DNA of 64,000 nt from Eumeta japonica (GCA_005406025.1 BGZK01001387.1:97360-161359), one strand, 5' to 3'. Shown: positions 24,710-36,719, counted from the first letter of the stretch. The notes: generated by a model not told the origin, from the sequence alone. Made by a program: numbers and translations.

Positions 24710-24905
24710 CGGCCGTTTGTGACTTATCGGCGCGATCCTAGAACGGGCCGACCGGTCCCGCCTGTCTTGGGGGGTTTCGTGCTGGTCCCCGAGTCCCCCA
24801 AAGTGGAGTGCGGCCGCGGCGGTCTTGAGGTCGCGCAGGCGTTCACCCGTCGCCGCGGACGTCTGGTCGGCCGGAAGCGACAGCGCCGGGAGCGGATATT
24901 GCATG
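24710..24905. promoter_or_regulatory. GC-rich island 8
   Basis: GC-rich with ORFs open on both strands and no domain. It is less CpG-extreme than the other islands, so a small unrecognised exon cannot be excluded. Confidence 0.35.
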
Positions 24906-25659
24906 TTTTTTAGCTCTGGCTGCAGACGAAATAAAAACCAGTCTACATTCTAAATCGAAGCTAACTTGGAAAGATTTTCTCTTAGTTGGCGTTAAATTAA
25001 TCAAAACAACTGTGAAATTATGTATATCAAAGAAAACTGATTCGTTATAGCAACTAGGTGGTAATTCATTTGTAATTGAACTAATAATGTAGGTACTATA
25101 TTAATTCTAACAAGCAATATACATTATTTCTATCATTGCTTGCTTTCTTGCATAATTTGATCAGTTTTATTTAGATAGATAGATATTATTGTCTAAAGGA
25201 GACCTTTCATTCGTGTAAAGAGGACTTTTTGCAACTATAATATGTAATAATACTTATAAGAACAACGATTTCTAAGAAGCGAAACAATTGACTAATAAGA
25301 ATTCTTCAAAAAAATATTTATTTAAGAATGGGCTTATAAAAAAATTTATGAAATAATCTTTTTTTGTGGATTTTATTTCCATTTAAATGCCTATATATAT
25401 GTATAATTCAATTAAAATTATTCCGATTTCCAAATTAATATTTTACAGGGCACGGTTCAATAAAATATATATGTATATAACTCACAGTAACAAGAATTAA
25501 CACATTTCTAACTTAAAAGCATCGATCTTGGGCCGTATTTATCCATCAACAGGTTCATTCGTTTTATTAATAAAAATACCCTTCTTTTTTTTCTTTTTGT
25601 TTTTTTCATACATCGATCTTAAGCCGAACTTAATCGATACATCGATTAACGAAAATCAT
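24906..25659. other. AT-rich non-coding stretch
   Basis: Nothing recognised. Confidence 0.4.
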
Positions 25660-25880
25660 CCGCGTCTGCCGCATATCGGCGCGTGCGATCGGTCCCGGCG
25701 AGCCGCGGCGACGCCACTCAACGCGCCTCGTAAACGTTATCGGCGAGCTCGTAAAAATGCGACATAAAATGGCGAACGTGCCGCCGCCGCCGCGCCTCCG
25801 GCGGCGGGAGGACGCGCCGAGGGCCGAGGTCGCGCGCCCGCCGCCCGCCGCCGCCCGCCCGAGCGCCGCGACTTCGGACC
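25660..25880. promoter_or_regulatory. GC-rich island 9
   Basis: CGCCGCCGCCGCGCC-type tracts lie next to CATAAAATGG and GTAAACGTTATCGGCG. ORFs on both strands are Ala/Arg/Gly-rich without a domain. Confidence 0.4.
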
Positions 25881-26589
25881 GCGGACTTTTGGAAACTTGA
25901 ATTTGGAACGCTTTCAAATTTAGAACGCGGCCGTTTCATAATCTCTACCGAGAAAAGCACGCTACCGGTTCTTTTGATTTCAATTATTTCGAGACACGCC
26001 GGTATAGGTATTGCAAAAACGCAACAATCGCGTTTTTGATAAACGCAATAAAATGCATCGCGATCGACATCTGAATTCATGAATAGGTACGTTTCGTTTG
26101 AACGTTATTAAATAATTCGAATATCTTCATTGCAATTACAGGCAATACGGGGACGACATTGAGAAATAGTCAAATGCTTCGGTATTTAATCATTCTGAAA
26201 TATCGGACTTACGCATATATATAATATGTTTTCCGAAATTCGTAACGTATTTAATACCTTTTAAATTATTTGCTGTTATTATAATATTATACCTTCTCTA
26301 TATGTTTTTCTGGCATGCGACACGATACCATTATATACAATTTTTGTAATCTAAAAATAATGCTATTTTCGTCGATTATATTATTGTGAATTCATTTTGA
26401 AGCGTTTGAAACGTTAATTCGTAGAAAAAAAATCATTAAATACTTACATGTATTACGACCTTCGAACAAACGAGTAAGTGTATGGAACAAATGCTCTGGT
26501 CACACAACATGGAGAGAAAATATTTTCGTAACCTAAGTTAAGGTTGTATTTAATATTTTGCAGTGTCAATTCTTTTACCATTACACTGG
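25881..26589. other. AT-rich non-coding stretch
   Basis: Nothing recognised. Confidence 0.4.
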
Positions 26590-26840
26590 TGAGGCTGCTC
26601 CCACTACATTTTGTGTTTAAGACTGGACTCGGACCTTGAGGGCCCCCACGCCGGCCCATTGTGGCTGGGGACTGATAGGAGTTACTGTCACTAATCCGGT
26701 GATGACGTCCGGGACCGGCGGCTTGACGTGCTCTCCAAAGCACGGGACCGAGAACTTTCATTTGATTTGATTTACCTCATTGGACAATTCATCCGTGGCC
26801 GTGTTAGTCCTCTACATTGATGCACGACTATCATCACTTT
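26590..26840 (-). mobile_element. tRNA-derived SINE, copy 2 (reverse)
   Basis: On the minus strand: ACACGGCCACGGATGAATTG, a TCAAATCAAATGAAAG linker, GGTCCCGTGCTTTGGAGAGC, CGGTCCCGGACGTCATCACC and TAGTGACAGTAACTCC, the same block order as the other three copies. The 102-codon reverse ORF over it (26453-26761) is the translated repeat. Confidence 0.65.
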
Positions 26841-27229
26841 ATTTATGTAATGCAATTATTTGTTAATAAATAAAAAATAAAAAAATTGCTTTGTTGGGTC
26901 CGATTTGATGCAAAATGTTTACAGATTAATTTATTTTCTCGTTAAAATCTACGTTTTAATTTTTATTTTATTTTTCATTTAATATGTATATGTAGTATGT
27001 ATTTGAACTTATTTTCACGGCATTTATATTGAATATTCAGCTTTTTAACTTTGGGTATACCAAGAAAATATTCAAAAGACAACGGTAATATAAAAAAGAT
27101 TTGTCATTACAATAAAAAAAGAGGTTTCATAAAAATGACGTATTAATTATTATAATATTCTTTTAATATTTCGATGTGTAGAAATTAAATTAATTACTAA
27201 AATATGGTCATCTATTCCTCCCTCTTCCG
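26841..27229. other. AT-rich non-coding stretch
   Basis: Nothing recognised. Confidence 0.4.
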
Positions 27230-27290
27230 TCAGCTTTATTACATCAGCCCTCGTACGTCAGCCTTTCCGTACGTCATTGTTTCCTCGGGC
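27230..27290. promoter_or_regulatory. Cluster of CRE-like TACGTCA words
   Basis: GTACGTCA occurs twice within about 25 bases (CGTACGTCAGCC and CGTACGTCATTG), with TTACATCAGCC just before. Another CRE-like GTGACGTCG lies at about 27486 in the next island. Confidence 0.35.
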
Positions 27291-27479
27291 AGTGCCACAT
27301 GAATACCTCTTTGTACTGTAGCTAGTTCCACTATACTTTGACAAGCGTATTTCCACATATAAATAAACAAACAGTAAGTTATAATTATATCGTAGTGTAT
27401 AAATATGATATGTTATGATTCCATCAACTTCATAATTAAAAGGGAGGGCAGGTATACCTCGTTCGTATGCTTCCCCGAG

Positions 27480-27735
27480 TACGGACGTGACGTCGCCGGC
27501 GCCGCAGGGACCCGCAGGCAAATTCGCACTCCAATTAGTGTCGGTAATCGAATGTCCCAAGTTGTAGGGACGGACCCTCCGCGCCACCCGGCCCGCCCCA
27601 CGCGCGCCACCCCGCGCCGCGGCCGGCCCGGACGCGGACGTGGCGCGGAGACGTTTAATTCCATTTTGGAATTTGTCCCTTCTTTATTACATCAGTTTTG
27701 CGCGTCCCTCGCGCCGCGCCACGGCGGCTAAACGA
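27480..27735. promoter_or_regulatory. GC-rich island 10
   Basis: Begins with GACGTGACGTCGCCGGCGCC, contains CACTCCAATTAGTGTCGG (homeodomain CAATTAG) and a GCGCCACCCCGCGCCGCGGCC tract. ORFs on both strands have no domain. Confidence 0.4.
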
Positions 27736-28004
27736 AGCGGCGTTTAAATGATAACCAAAGGTTTTTTCTTATCGTCTACAGTTCCCCACTACTTTTTATT
27801 TAATCGCTCCACATCGCCGTCCTCACTTGCTAAAAAAAAAAACATTCGTTCACACTATATTCACTTCGAAAATATGACCGACAACGAAAATATTATCGTT
27901 TCATGCAGCATGGAATTAGGATTTCCATAAAATAATAAATAAGACCGTCGGAACACTAAAAAGCACCTACAAGTAGACCGAGCGCCATAATTCTTTTACG
28001 GGCG

Positions 28005-28205
28005 ATATTCCGGGCGGAGAACCTGATATTCCTCGCGGCGGGGCCTCCGATAAAGCCCCGCCCGGGGCGCGGGCCGGGGTCGGGGACCGCGCCGCCGGGC
28101 CCTCCCGCGCACTTATCAAGTTATCAATTTGACGGCCCGCGCGCGCTCGCGGGGACATATGGGTCTGTCTGGGGCTCAGGCGGACGTAACCCGATAGCCT
28201 TTTTT
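28005..28205. promoter_or_regulatory. GC-rich island 11 with paired GATA-like sites
   Basis: GC tracts enclose CTTATCAAGTTATCAATTTG, two GATA-like TTATCA words 9 bases apart, near 28113-28130, and CCGATAAAGCCCCG. Confidence 0.4.
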
Positions 28206-29319
28206 TTTATAACTTCGACTGCTCTGTTTTACCTATCAAATATGGTGGCTTTTCACCGTATGAATAGATATCGTGAAGCGGTGATCTACTTGCATTTCCG
28301 TGGGTGTGCTCATACAATTCACGCAATATTTCGCTTTAGAATAGCGGTTCTTAATGATATGAAGCATGTGCTAGATCAACAGGTTGGCACGATGTGTTTT
28401 CGTAATTTCACATGTTCTTGAATATTCTTGTAAACTTTTTTCTGTATGCCCGCACATCCATTATTCATTTTAATACCATTAAAACAAATCATAACTAATG
28501 TCTCTATCTGCACATAGATTGTAGAAAAAAAGTTTGTACAGATCACAGATTTGAACACTCTCCTGCTTCGTGTAAAGGCGAGAGCGCCGATCAAATGGGC
28601 CGTTTATCAGTGGCAAACGATGTAAAATAATCACGTGCACAGCGATGATAGGAAATATCAGCGGTTAAGGGCATCGCGTTGGAACCAGAAGGTACCGGAA
28701 CCATGGGCCAATTCACCAATGTGGTTCAAAGTTAGTAAAATTAAGTCATTCACTGCGCGTCTCGAAGAGCACGTTGAGACTTTGAACGCAGACGTAGACA
28801 TTACGTTAGGATTAGAAGTCGTAACTAGCACCGAACCCGCGCTGAACCAACTAGAACGACGTTTTAGTCCCTGAAACTGCAAGAAATATTGTGGGGTGTA
28901 TGTCTCAACAGCATTACTTGTAAAACCTGACAAAACAACACCACGACAACAAAAATTCCTGTCAAGTAACGATGATGAAAGTATTTTTTTAAATTTAAAA
29001 CACATTTCCATAAAAAAAAAAGTGTAACTGTAAATTTACCCAGTCTATTTATTTGAAATATATCATTGATTTTCAGTATAGCGTACCCGATTCATTGTTA
29101 ACGTCATAAAGCATAGAAAACTGCTTTTGTGAATCTTAACCGGTAATCTTCGTTCACATTTAAAACGTTTAAGTTCTTCCGCGCCGGCTCCAACCTTATA
29201 AACCGTCTCTACAGCCGCCGGCGCAGACGCAGCGATAAGCGCGCCGACGGCTACAGCGTCCCGTAACCCGCTTGCGGCCAACCACGAACAACAAACTATT
29301 GTATGCGGGTTTATTATTG
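28206..29319. other. Non-coding stretch, possibly including an old repeat
   Basis: A 79-codon ORF (28635-28874) and an overlapping 117-codon reverse ORF (28658-29011) lie in a balanced-composition block. Neither shows a domain I recognise. 29160-29280 is a weak GC island with CGCCGGCGCAGACGC. Confidence 0.35.
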
Positions 29320-29495
29320 CAACTGAGTGATGAAACTGGGCAAGAGCTACCCTTAAGTTTCTTGTTCGTTCTTCCTGAGGGAAAACAAACCTTCCGAACG
29401 AGCGGTAAAGTGTAAATTCGCAAAAAATTTTGACTTATTTCAAGTGTTATTTTATAATCTATGAAATACAGATATTTTGGATTTGAATTTGAATC
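29320..29495 (+). mobile_element. Retroelement 3' tail, copy 2
   Basis: GTTTCTTGTTCGTTCTTCC, CCTTCCGAACGAGCGGTA, TTTTGACTTATTTCAAGTG and GATATTTTGGATTTGAATTTG follow the usual order of a 3' tail I recognise as common in lepidopteran genomes. No reverse transcriptase is present. Confidence 0.55.
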
Positions 29496-29859
29496 GACAC
29501 TTTGCAATTCTTTTTTCATTGTATAGTAGAATATTTGAAACAATTCCGCCATCTAGTTTTACTGGAAGTAAAGGGCAAAGCTGACGAAAATTTGATCTGT
29601 CCTACGAAAAAAAAAAGGTAAAGCGAACGATCATCGCAGTGATTAACAAATCCTAACGTAGATCATAATCATATGTAAAGCGCTTGTTCAACTTATGAAA
29701 TGACGTATTTCCGTATGAACCTAGATTTCCTCGACTCTAGTTTGACGCTACATAGTCGAATGGATGGAACTTGTTCATATCCACCGATTAGCTTGTAGGT
29801 TTACGGCAGTCTCAGCGTGCCACCCCCATTTTATGTCTGAAAAGATTAGTAAGAGACAC
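29496..29859. other. Non-coding stretch
   Basis: Nothing recognised. Confidence 0.35.
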
Positions 29860-30830
29860 CGCTAACTATGTCGTTTACGCTCACTACATTGGACTATATA
29901 ATATAATAGTGTCGGTAAGTGTAGCATAAAAGTGGATCAAGCGTTTTCAGTCCGGTAATTTTGATGTCAAAAATGAACCTCGCTCTGGTCAACCTGATAC
30001 GGATAAGTCGATGCCATTTTGGAAAATGTAGAGCGAGATCGGCATATTAGTTCTTACGGCTTAGCTTGGAATTGACCACAAAACAGTTTTGACTCATCTG
30101 AAAAAAGCTGGATGTATAAAAAATAAAAGATACTTGGTTCCATACGAGCTCACTGAAAGAAATCTAATGAATCGTGTACTCATTTTCTATTTTTTGCTGA
30201 AACGTAATGAAACCGAACCGTTTTTGAAAACAATAATCACTGATGATGGCAAATGGATTACTGGTGATGGAAAATGGATTACTTACGACATGAATGTGTA
30301 AAAAAAAATCATAGTTAAAAGGCAAGCAAGTTCCACAAACTACAGCGAAGTCTGGATTAACTCGCAATAAGTTGATGATATGTGTATGGTGAGATTGAAA
30401 GGGCATTATACATTATGAGCTTTTATCGCTGGCAAAACCATTTAGGATCTTTACTGCCAAAAAACAGCTGATGAGATTGATGCAAGAAGTAAGAAAAAAC
30501 GGCCAGAATTGATCAACAGAAAGGGTGTGGTTTTTCACGATGATAACGCCAGACTACACATATCTTTAGCCACTCAACAAATATTGTGATAGTTTGGTTG
30601 GGAAGAGTTGATGCATCCGCCATATAACCTTGACCTTGAACCCTCAGATTATCACCTGTTTCGGTCTCTTCATTCTTTAGGTTAACATCAAGAAAAAAAT
30701 GTCAAAACTAATCGTTGCAGTTTTTTTCATCAGAAGTCCCAAAAATTCTATAATAATGGCATTAAAAACAAAATTCTACAATAACCTACAAAATGATAAA
30801 AATTTTTTGAAATAAAAAATGGTATATAAA
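29860..30830 (+). mobile_element. Degenerate mariner element, copy 3 (mauritiana-like)
   Basis: Ordered transposase pieces: WIKRFQSGNFDVKNEPRSGQ-like text (about 29935-29995), VERDRHISSYGLA (30030-30065), the longest intact piece at 30089-30301 (KKAGCIKNKR, ELTERNLMNRVL, LLKRNETEPFLKTI), then RKKRPELINRKGVVFHDDNAR (about 30490-30555) and PSDYHLF (about 30645). All three catalytic Asp positions appear to hold an Asp, but stops and frame changes break the reading. A 21-bp tandem duplication (30244-30264 and 30265-30285) repeats DGKWIT at the first catalytic motif. Ends were not precisely located. Confidence 0.85.
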
Positions 30831-31639
30831 CATCATAATTAAATGTAAATTAAATATGACGGAAAATTATCTTGAATTTGTATGCGAAATACAGAAAAAC
30901 TTTTTCCCCGACGCTATATATAAAATATTAAGCCACTATAGTCTTTAGTTAAGATATTATCAAATTTTTTTCTCGATAATCTTCGTCAAATTTTTCATCC
31001 TATAAAGAATATTTACGACTATAGGCTTTATTAATATTCTGGCGTGGTAGGTACTTTTACAAATAGACTGGGAAAATATCGATTTCTGAATTAATCTAGA
31101 ATTAGTACGAAGGAAGCTTTATACAAATTTTACATCACATATACATTTTAACTCGTGCTTTAATCGGATTTAATTGGCATCCCACTCGGTTAAATAGAGA
31201 AAAAAGATTTTTTTGAGTACGATTTTCAGATATCCGAAATCAAAATGTAAGTCTAAAACAACACGACCGTGACTATATTAAGTCGTGAGTTCTCTTATCT
31301 CCAAACCAATTTGCAATTCTTTAGTCACACGATTCCGTACATAATCATCTGTGACAGACAGACAAATAAACGCAGAAGTGATTCCATAAGTGTACCACTT
31401 TAGCGCGGAACACCAAGCATTATCCATTAATAGCTTAAAAAGAACTCAACGTTGAACTTCTGACTAAACGGACCCGCGTAATGAGACTGCGATAGCAAAT
31501 GTGTCCCAGTTAAAATTGGATTTTTCCAACGACCCGGGCAAAGCATTTTACTCTTTTTTATAATATCATATTAAAGCTAGTAATATCCTTTTGGTATATA
31601 AACATTCCGTTTCATAAAAACATGTTAACCACTAAGCCG
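30831..31639. other. AT-rich stretch, probable old retroelement tail
   Basis: 31220-31440 contains TCTGTGACAGACAGACAAATAA and related words typical of insect repeat tails. No coding capacity. Confidence 0.35.
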
Positions 31640-31810
31640 GATTCGCTCGTTAAGCCGGCGGCGCGGGCGGCGCGGCCGGCGATTCATGTGTCTGGCTGGC
31701 GTGTCCTCATTACTAATCCTCTTTTAATTTTGATTGATGCTCCCGCGCCGGCCGCGCTCCATTCAAATACGAAATTAGCGCAGTTCCAGGTTTCCACAGA
31801 GTTCGTCCTC
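31640..31810. promoter_or_regulatory. GC-rich island 12
   Basis: Two GC tracts (GGCGGCGCGGGCGGCGCGGCC; CCGCGCCGGCCGCGC) flank a 60-base block with TTACTAATCC and TTTTAATTTTGATTGATG. This looks like a homeodomain-type regulatory core. The 83-codon ORF over it has no domain. Confidence 0.4.
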
Positions 31811-32189
31811 CTTCTGCGAAATCTAAGGATGGCAAAAGTATATAAAATTGCGTATTGTAAATTATATTACTAATCGTTCTATTCAAATAAAAATCAATAC
31901 AATTCTACGATGATAATGATAATATGAGCTTATACTAGTTGCTTATACGCAACTATTATTAGCTCATATTAAATACGTATTAATAAATAGAAATTAAATA
32001 CGTTCTGTATATATTTTAAATACTTCCGACTACAGTTTGGCGAGATTTTGTTGTGAACATTAATGAAATAGAGAATATGCCTTGAGGTGAAGACAAGAAA
32101 ATGCTTTTCTCTCTAAATAGGTGCCGGGGCAATTTTTATTCTTTATTCTCGTTACTTAATTTTTGACATAGTTTTATCACACAAATTTT
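31811..32189. other. AT-rich non-coding stretch
   Basis: Nothing recognised. Confidence 0.4.
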
Positions 32190-32530
32190 TAATGCAGCTG
32201 ACGCGTTAAGGCGTGAGAGAGCCGATTACTAGGAGCAGGCGACAGCTGTCAGCTGGCAATCTATCAGGCGGCTATAAGACGTGGGAGGCGCGCGGGCGGC
32301 CGGCGGTGGGCGGACTCGGCGCGGCTTCCGTCGGCACTTCCTTCCGGAAATAGGACGCTCTTCCGGCGCCCGCCGTGCGGCTAATGGCGCGTGCCTCTAA
32401 TGTCATGCCGCCCTAGTGCCCGGTCCGGGCGCCCCGCTCGCTCGTTAGCCCTCGGTTTTCCCCGGGTGACGCTTTTCGCGGCGTTTTCCCGTGATTACTA
32501 CGCGAACGCTGCATGCGGTATGTACCCGTC
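32190..32530. promoter_or_regulatory. GC-rich island 13 with three CAGCTG E-boxes
   Basis: CAGCTG occurs at 32195, 32243 and 32250, the last two only 7 bases apart. GC-rich DNA follows, with TTCCTTCCGGAAATAGG (Ets-like), GGCTAATGGCGCG and CCTCTAATGTCATGCCG. Likely an enhancer or promoter by composition and site density; no ORF with a domain. Confidence 0.45.
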
Positions 32531-34029
32531 GTACAGACTGATATAACAGACACATTTCACGCATGGGGAGATTCTGGACAAAATTTCAACTTTGAATAAT
32601 ACAAAAATGAAATGTTTGTATTATTCAATTTTAGGAAAAATATCAATAAAATATGAACAATTAAAGTGATGTAAAATTGTAAATTTCAATTTGCCCATAA
32701 TAACTCGGTTGACCATATTTTCCATCCACGGTAGCAGATACGCCCGCCGCTATCGCGTTTAGAGCGCTGTCATAACGGACGCCATGCTAAACCGCTCATG
32801 CGGAAATTCGTCGAAAATAACAATAAGATAATAAATATACTTATTTTCGTGACCGGGATAGCGACATCCTCCCCTCACCTCGGGCCGACACCCGCGCAAG
32901 AGGCACGCTCGGTTCCTATGCAAATATTGCATTCCAGTTCTAATAAAACGTGCCGCCTTTAATAGTAAACAAAACTAATATAGAACAGACATAAAGAATT
33001 TGCTTTTATTTCGATATCATTGATTCCGTGGACCAGTACCAAATACTTTTTTTTTGGACGAGTTCATTGATGTTTTGTTTTTGATATCTTCGGAATTCAT
33101 AAAAAGGATTCTTTTATTTGTTGTAAGAATCGATTTCTACACGGAAGTTAGTATCTACTTAGACTTAATAATGTGTTAGTTTTTTCTGTGGAGGTTTTTT
33201 ATTTAATTTTTATCGTATATCCCAAAGAAATAGAATCTATGTTCCGGATAAAAAGTATAATATGATGTTAATGTACAGTTGCCGGTTATGTATCACGCCA
33301 AATTTTATTCAAATCTATCTAATAGTTTCAATGCGATGCAAAATCAATAGATGGACAAACATACAAAAATGAAAAAAACTACTAATTTGGCTTCCGTATT
33401 GATAATAATGTTTTCTCCGGCAGATTTTTTAAAAATACATTTAACGTATAGATTTTAGTGCGTCACAGTTTTATCACGACCGTAGTTTGACGAATAATCA
33501 TTAAACTCGTTTTTGACAGTATCGACGAATTCACGTAGAATAAACTTTTTGAATGGTAGCATTAAATTTGTGGCTGGCTTTGTACAGACTAGTCGTTTTA
33601 GCCCCCGATGCAAACGGCGGAGTTAAAAGTTTGTTGCGCTTACCTGTGTGCCTGTCTGTGACATCTTAGCTCCCCCAAAATGACTGAACCAATTACGATT
33701 TAGTATTTTTTTTTTCATGATTCAAGACAATCTATTCAGCCATTCGAAGATTATCAGCCCTTTTCTAGATGATGAATGGATGTAAGCCACTTCCACAGGT
33801 CTGAAGTTCAATATTCTATTACTTAAATGATGTTAAAAGATAGCAAATTTGTACTAATGCTGCGGCACCACCTAGAATTTGATTTGGGTGTCCAACTTCC
33901 CCACCAACTTACAGCATAGGTATTGCTGTGATATTCTGTTTGAGTTCATTGGTATGGTCTCAATGATTAAATTATAGATAGACAAACTAAGTTCTGTTCG
34001 TAGACGTAGAATAAATTCCTTCATCTTCT
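32531..34029. other. AT-rich stretch with repeat tails
   Basis: 33290-33420 (AATAGATGGACAAACATAC) and 33600-33790 (TGACATCTTAGCTCCC) resemble insect repeat tails. A mixed block at 32715-32900 holds CGCCCGCCGCTATCGCG and may be regulatory. Confidence 0.4.
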
Positions 34030-34105
34030 GTTTTGACCGATCACGCTCTCACTCTTGATTCCGATCGCGTTCCCGCTTTGATTCCAAACCGGGTCTCGAT
34101 CTAAG
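34030..34105 (+). repeat. Degenerate pyrimidine-rich minisatellite repeat, copy 4
   Basis: CTCTTGATTCCGATCGCG, TTCCCGCTTTGATTCC and GGGTCTCGATC units. Confidence 0.6.
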
Positions 34106-34849
34106 TAGATTCTGGTGCTGGTCCTTCAATGTCCCAGCGGTGAATATATAAGAGACGGTGTTATACGGTACGGAGGACGGACTACAAACGTGGGAGGAGC
34201 CTTAATGATTATTATTTGGTCAGATAGTGTGGGGCGCTGAATACAGTATTGTGTGGTCCGCCGACGCGACGGCCCTAACGCGTGTGGATCGAAATTTTAC
34301 CTACTACTTATATTATACTTATGTATTATTTTTTGACTTTTTAGAGGTATCGTTTGTGACAGAGATTTTTTGAATTTCTACATTTAAGTTTTTAATTATA
34401 TTTATTACATATTTAAAGCGTGTCTAATAAACGCACTATGTAAGTGAATATATTATAATAATATATATTGTATTTTTAATACTTGCGTAGAAAAGAATCG
34501 CCTCCGTGAAACTAGTAGTAGATATAGGTCATAGAGTTACAACACTAGTCTAATTCGTGTACGATGACTATCATAACATCTCAATTAAAGATAAATACTT
34601 CTCGTACGGGCATGACTATCAATCGTCAGGCTAGCTATTATGATGTCAGATTATTGCTGGTAATAAATCGTAACTTACCTAAACGAATTTGACATATGTC
34701 TATGGAGGCATTCATAATATCATAGAGTAGGTATCAAGTGCATTCTCATTCGCACGAAATTCCATCACGTCGAACTGATGTTGCGGGCAATAGATCTTTT
34801 TATAGTTTAACAGTCGCGACAAGTGCAGTCCGTTGGGTCGAAGTCTTTT
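34106..34849. other. Non-coding stretch
   Basis: 34150-34290 has mixed composition (TAATGATTATTATTTGGTCAG; CCGCCGACGCGACGG), possibly a minor regulatory block. The rest is AT-rich. Confidence 0.35.
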
Positions 34850-35020
34850 TATAGCCGCGCGCCCCCTGGCTGCAGGCGGCGTGCACTTTTAATTTGCAGT
34901 ATCGCCGCGCCGTGGGGCCCGCCGCCGCGCCGGGACGGCGCGCGCGCGTCATCTGCGAGCGCGTTAAGGCGCGGGGCGGACGGGTAGGCGGGGGCGAGGG
35001 CGCACGACGTGTCGACTTGC
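34850..35020. promoter_or_regulatory. GC-rich island 14 with a CTCF-like core
   Basis: The reverse complement of 34859-34867, AGGGGGCGC, matches the core of the CTCF motif. GTGCACTTTTAATTTGCAG and CGCCGCGCCG tracts follow. ORFs on both strands lack a domain. CTCF binding is inference from one core match. Confidence 0.4.
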
Positions 35021-35214
35021 CAATTTCACGTGAAATTCCTACGAAAATGTATCTCGAAAGGATCAATAATGCATATAAAACTTAGTAATATAACTGAATG
35101 TTCTGAATGTTAAATAATATAGTTATCGAATTTTAGTTTATTTATTGTTTGTGTGTGTCGGGTTATATTTACCCCGGTGCTGAGGCACACCCTACCTTTT
35201 GTAAGCATATATAC

Positions 35215-35480
35215 ATCTTTTGTTCGGAATGAGCGATTTGTGCCTTCGGCCCTCCGGGCTCATCCAATGCGCGTCGGAGGCTGCTGACGACCGTCGAGGC
35301 TGATACGATGACAAAATCCGGGACCGACTGCTTAACATATTCGACGAATCACGTCGCGAGTGGTTTGATTTGACTTAATTTAAAAACTCATGGTCAATCC
35401 GCCCGTGGCCAAGATTGAACCCAATCCTTGTGGTTTGAAGTCGATGCTCTTAATCACGGAGCGCCACCGTAATTTGTAAT
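35215..35480 (-). mobile_element. tRNA-derived SINE, copy 3 (reverse)
   Basis: Minus strand: GGTGGCGCTCCGTGATTAAG (A-box region), GGGTTCAATCTTGGCCACGG (B box), TGACCATGAGTTTTTAAATT, CAAATCAAACCACTCG, CGGTCCCGGATTTTGTCATC. This is the clearest tRNA-like head of the four copies. Confidence 0.7.
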
Positions 35481-35574
35481 TATTCAACAAATTATTTATT
35501 GCATAATTACAAAATAAAATGTGTATTTATCAGAGAATATCACGAAAATCAAAGATTGCCTTCATCGCTATCAC

Positions 35575-35650
35575 ATTTAATTTCGACTCCCGAATTGTCA
35601 CCCTTTCCCGAATCGGTCTCGTCCTCAAACAACAATCTCTCGTATTCGTC
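35575..35650 (+). repeat. Degenerate pyrimidine-rich minisatellite repeat, copy 5
   Basis: TTTCGACTCCCGAATTGTC, CCCTTTCCCGAATCGGTCTCG units. More diverged than the other copies. Confidence 0.5.
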
Positions 35651-36719
35651 GTCCAAAACTATCGTGCTTCTACTAGAAGCCTTCTAGGATTCACCCCTAC
35701 GTTTTATAACGTAATCATCGTACTTCCTCCACTTCTAAATGAGATAACTTTCAAATAAAACAACAAGCGCGTACTTTTTCTGTTTTAAATTATCAAAATT
35801 CTTCAGCCCTTTAGCCAGACCAATTCAGACCATTTCTGTCGGATTAATGTGGGATAGCAATGGAAGCACTATACGTCTTTCTTCTTCAATTATTTCATCC
35901 ATTTTACAGGTTTTGTCTCTCTTCCGGTTTGTGATGAGAGCCATTAAAGGACATTTGCGAAGTGACTGGATCAAATGGAATATTACGTCCCAGTCCAATC
36001 TTGATTTTAATAAGCTCGTACTAGGACTGTTATCTACATATGCGTTTCAATATGATATATCATGTTGTCCGTAATTAACATGGTTTTTGGATACGTTTGG
36101 TAAAAAAAAACCTTTGATCAATCTAGTTATTTTGAGATCTTCGCAATCCGCATCACGTGATTATCACTTATCTTAGAATGGGCACTAGTATATGAAAAAA
36201 TCATTGTCCACACATCCGTTGCGGCTTCTAGCGTGATACGCAGTTCTTTTTTGATATGTTTGACCTTAGAACTTGCAGGCGTCGTGTGACACTGAATTAG
36301 GTACTTTTCGTCAAGAACAACTATCGATAGTTCTAACATTTTAAAAATCTTTTATAGCGTTTATGAAATAATTGTCTCAAATAGTCGTAACAACAATTTA
36401 AAATGTTGTCATCTTTTAATCCTGTATTCATTTTTTTTTAGATTCGGAATCATTATCTTAACTGTATGGAATTGGGTTATTTTCTTTACATTAATTTATA
36501 TTCAGAAGATTGGAATATAACAACGCCATATTGTGCTTAAATAGAATTCCTTTCGCCTGCAATCTTTGTGACGGTTGTTTTCGACAGCCCATTAGCTTCA
36601 GAGCGGCTTTGCCGAGTTGATATATTGGGATTCATACGAAGATCGATCTCGCAGTCTCGCTTACTATTTTAGAAATGTGCATAAACATTAATTTGTTTGG
36701 CTCGAAGTCCGACTATTCC
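35651..36719. other. AT-rich non-coding stretch
   Basis: Nothing recognised; the short ORFs have no domain. Confidence 0.4.

Noticed and set aside
26453..26761. 102-codon reverse ORF
   Set aside because: Coincides with a SINE-like repeat whose block order is shared with three other loci.
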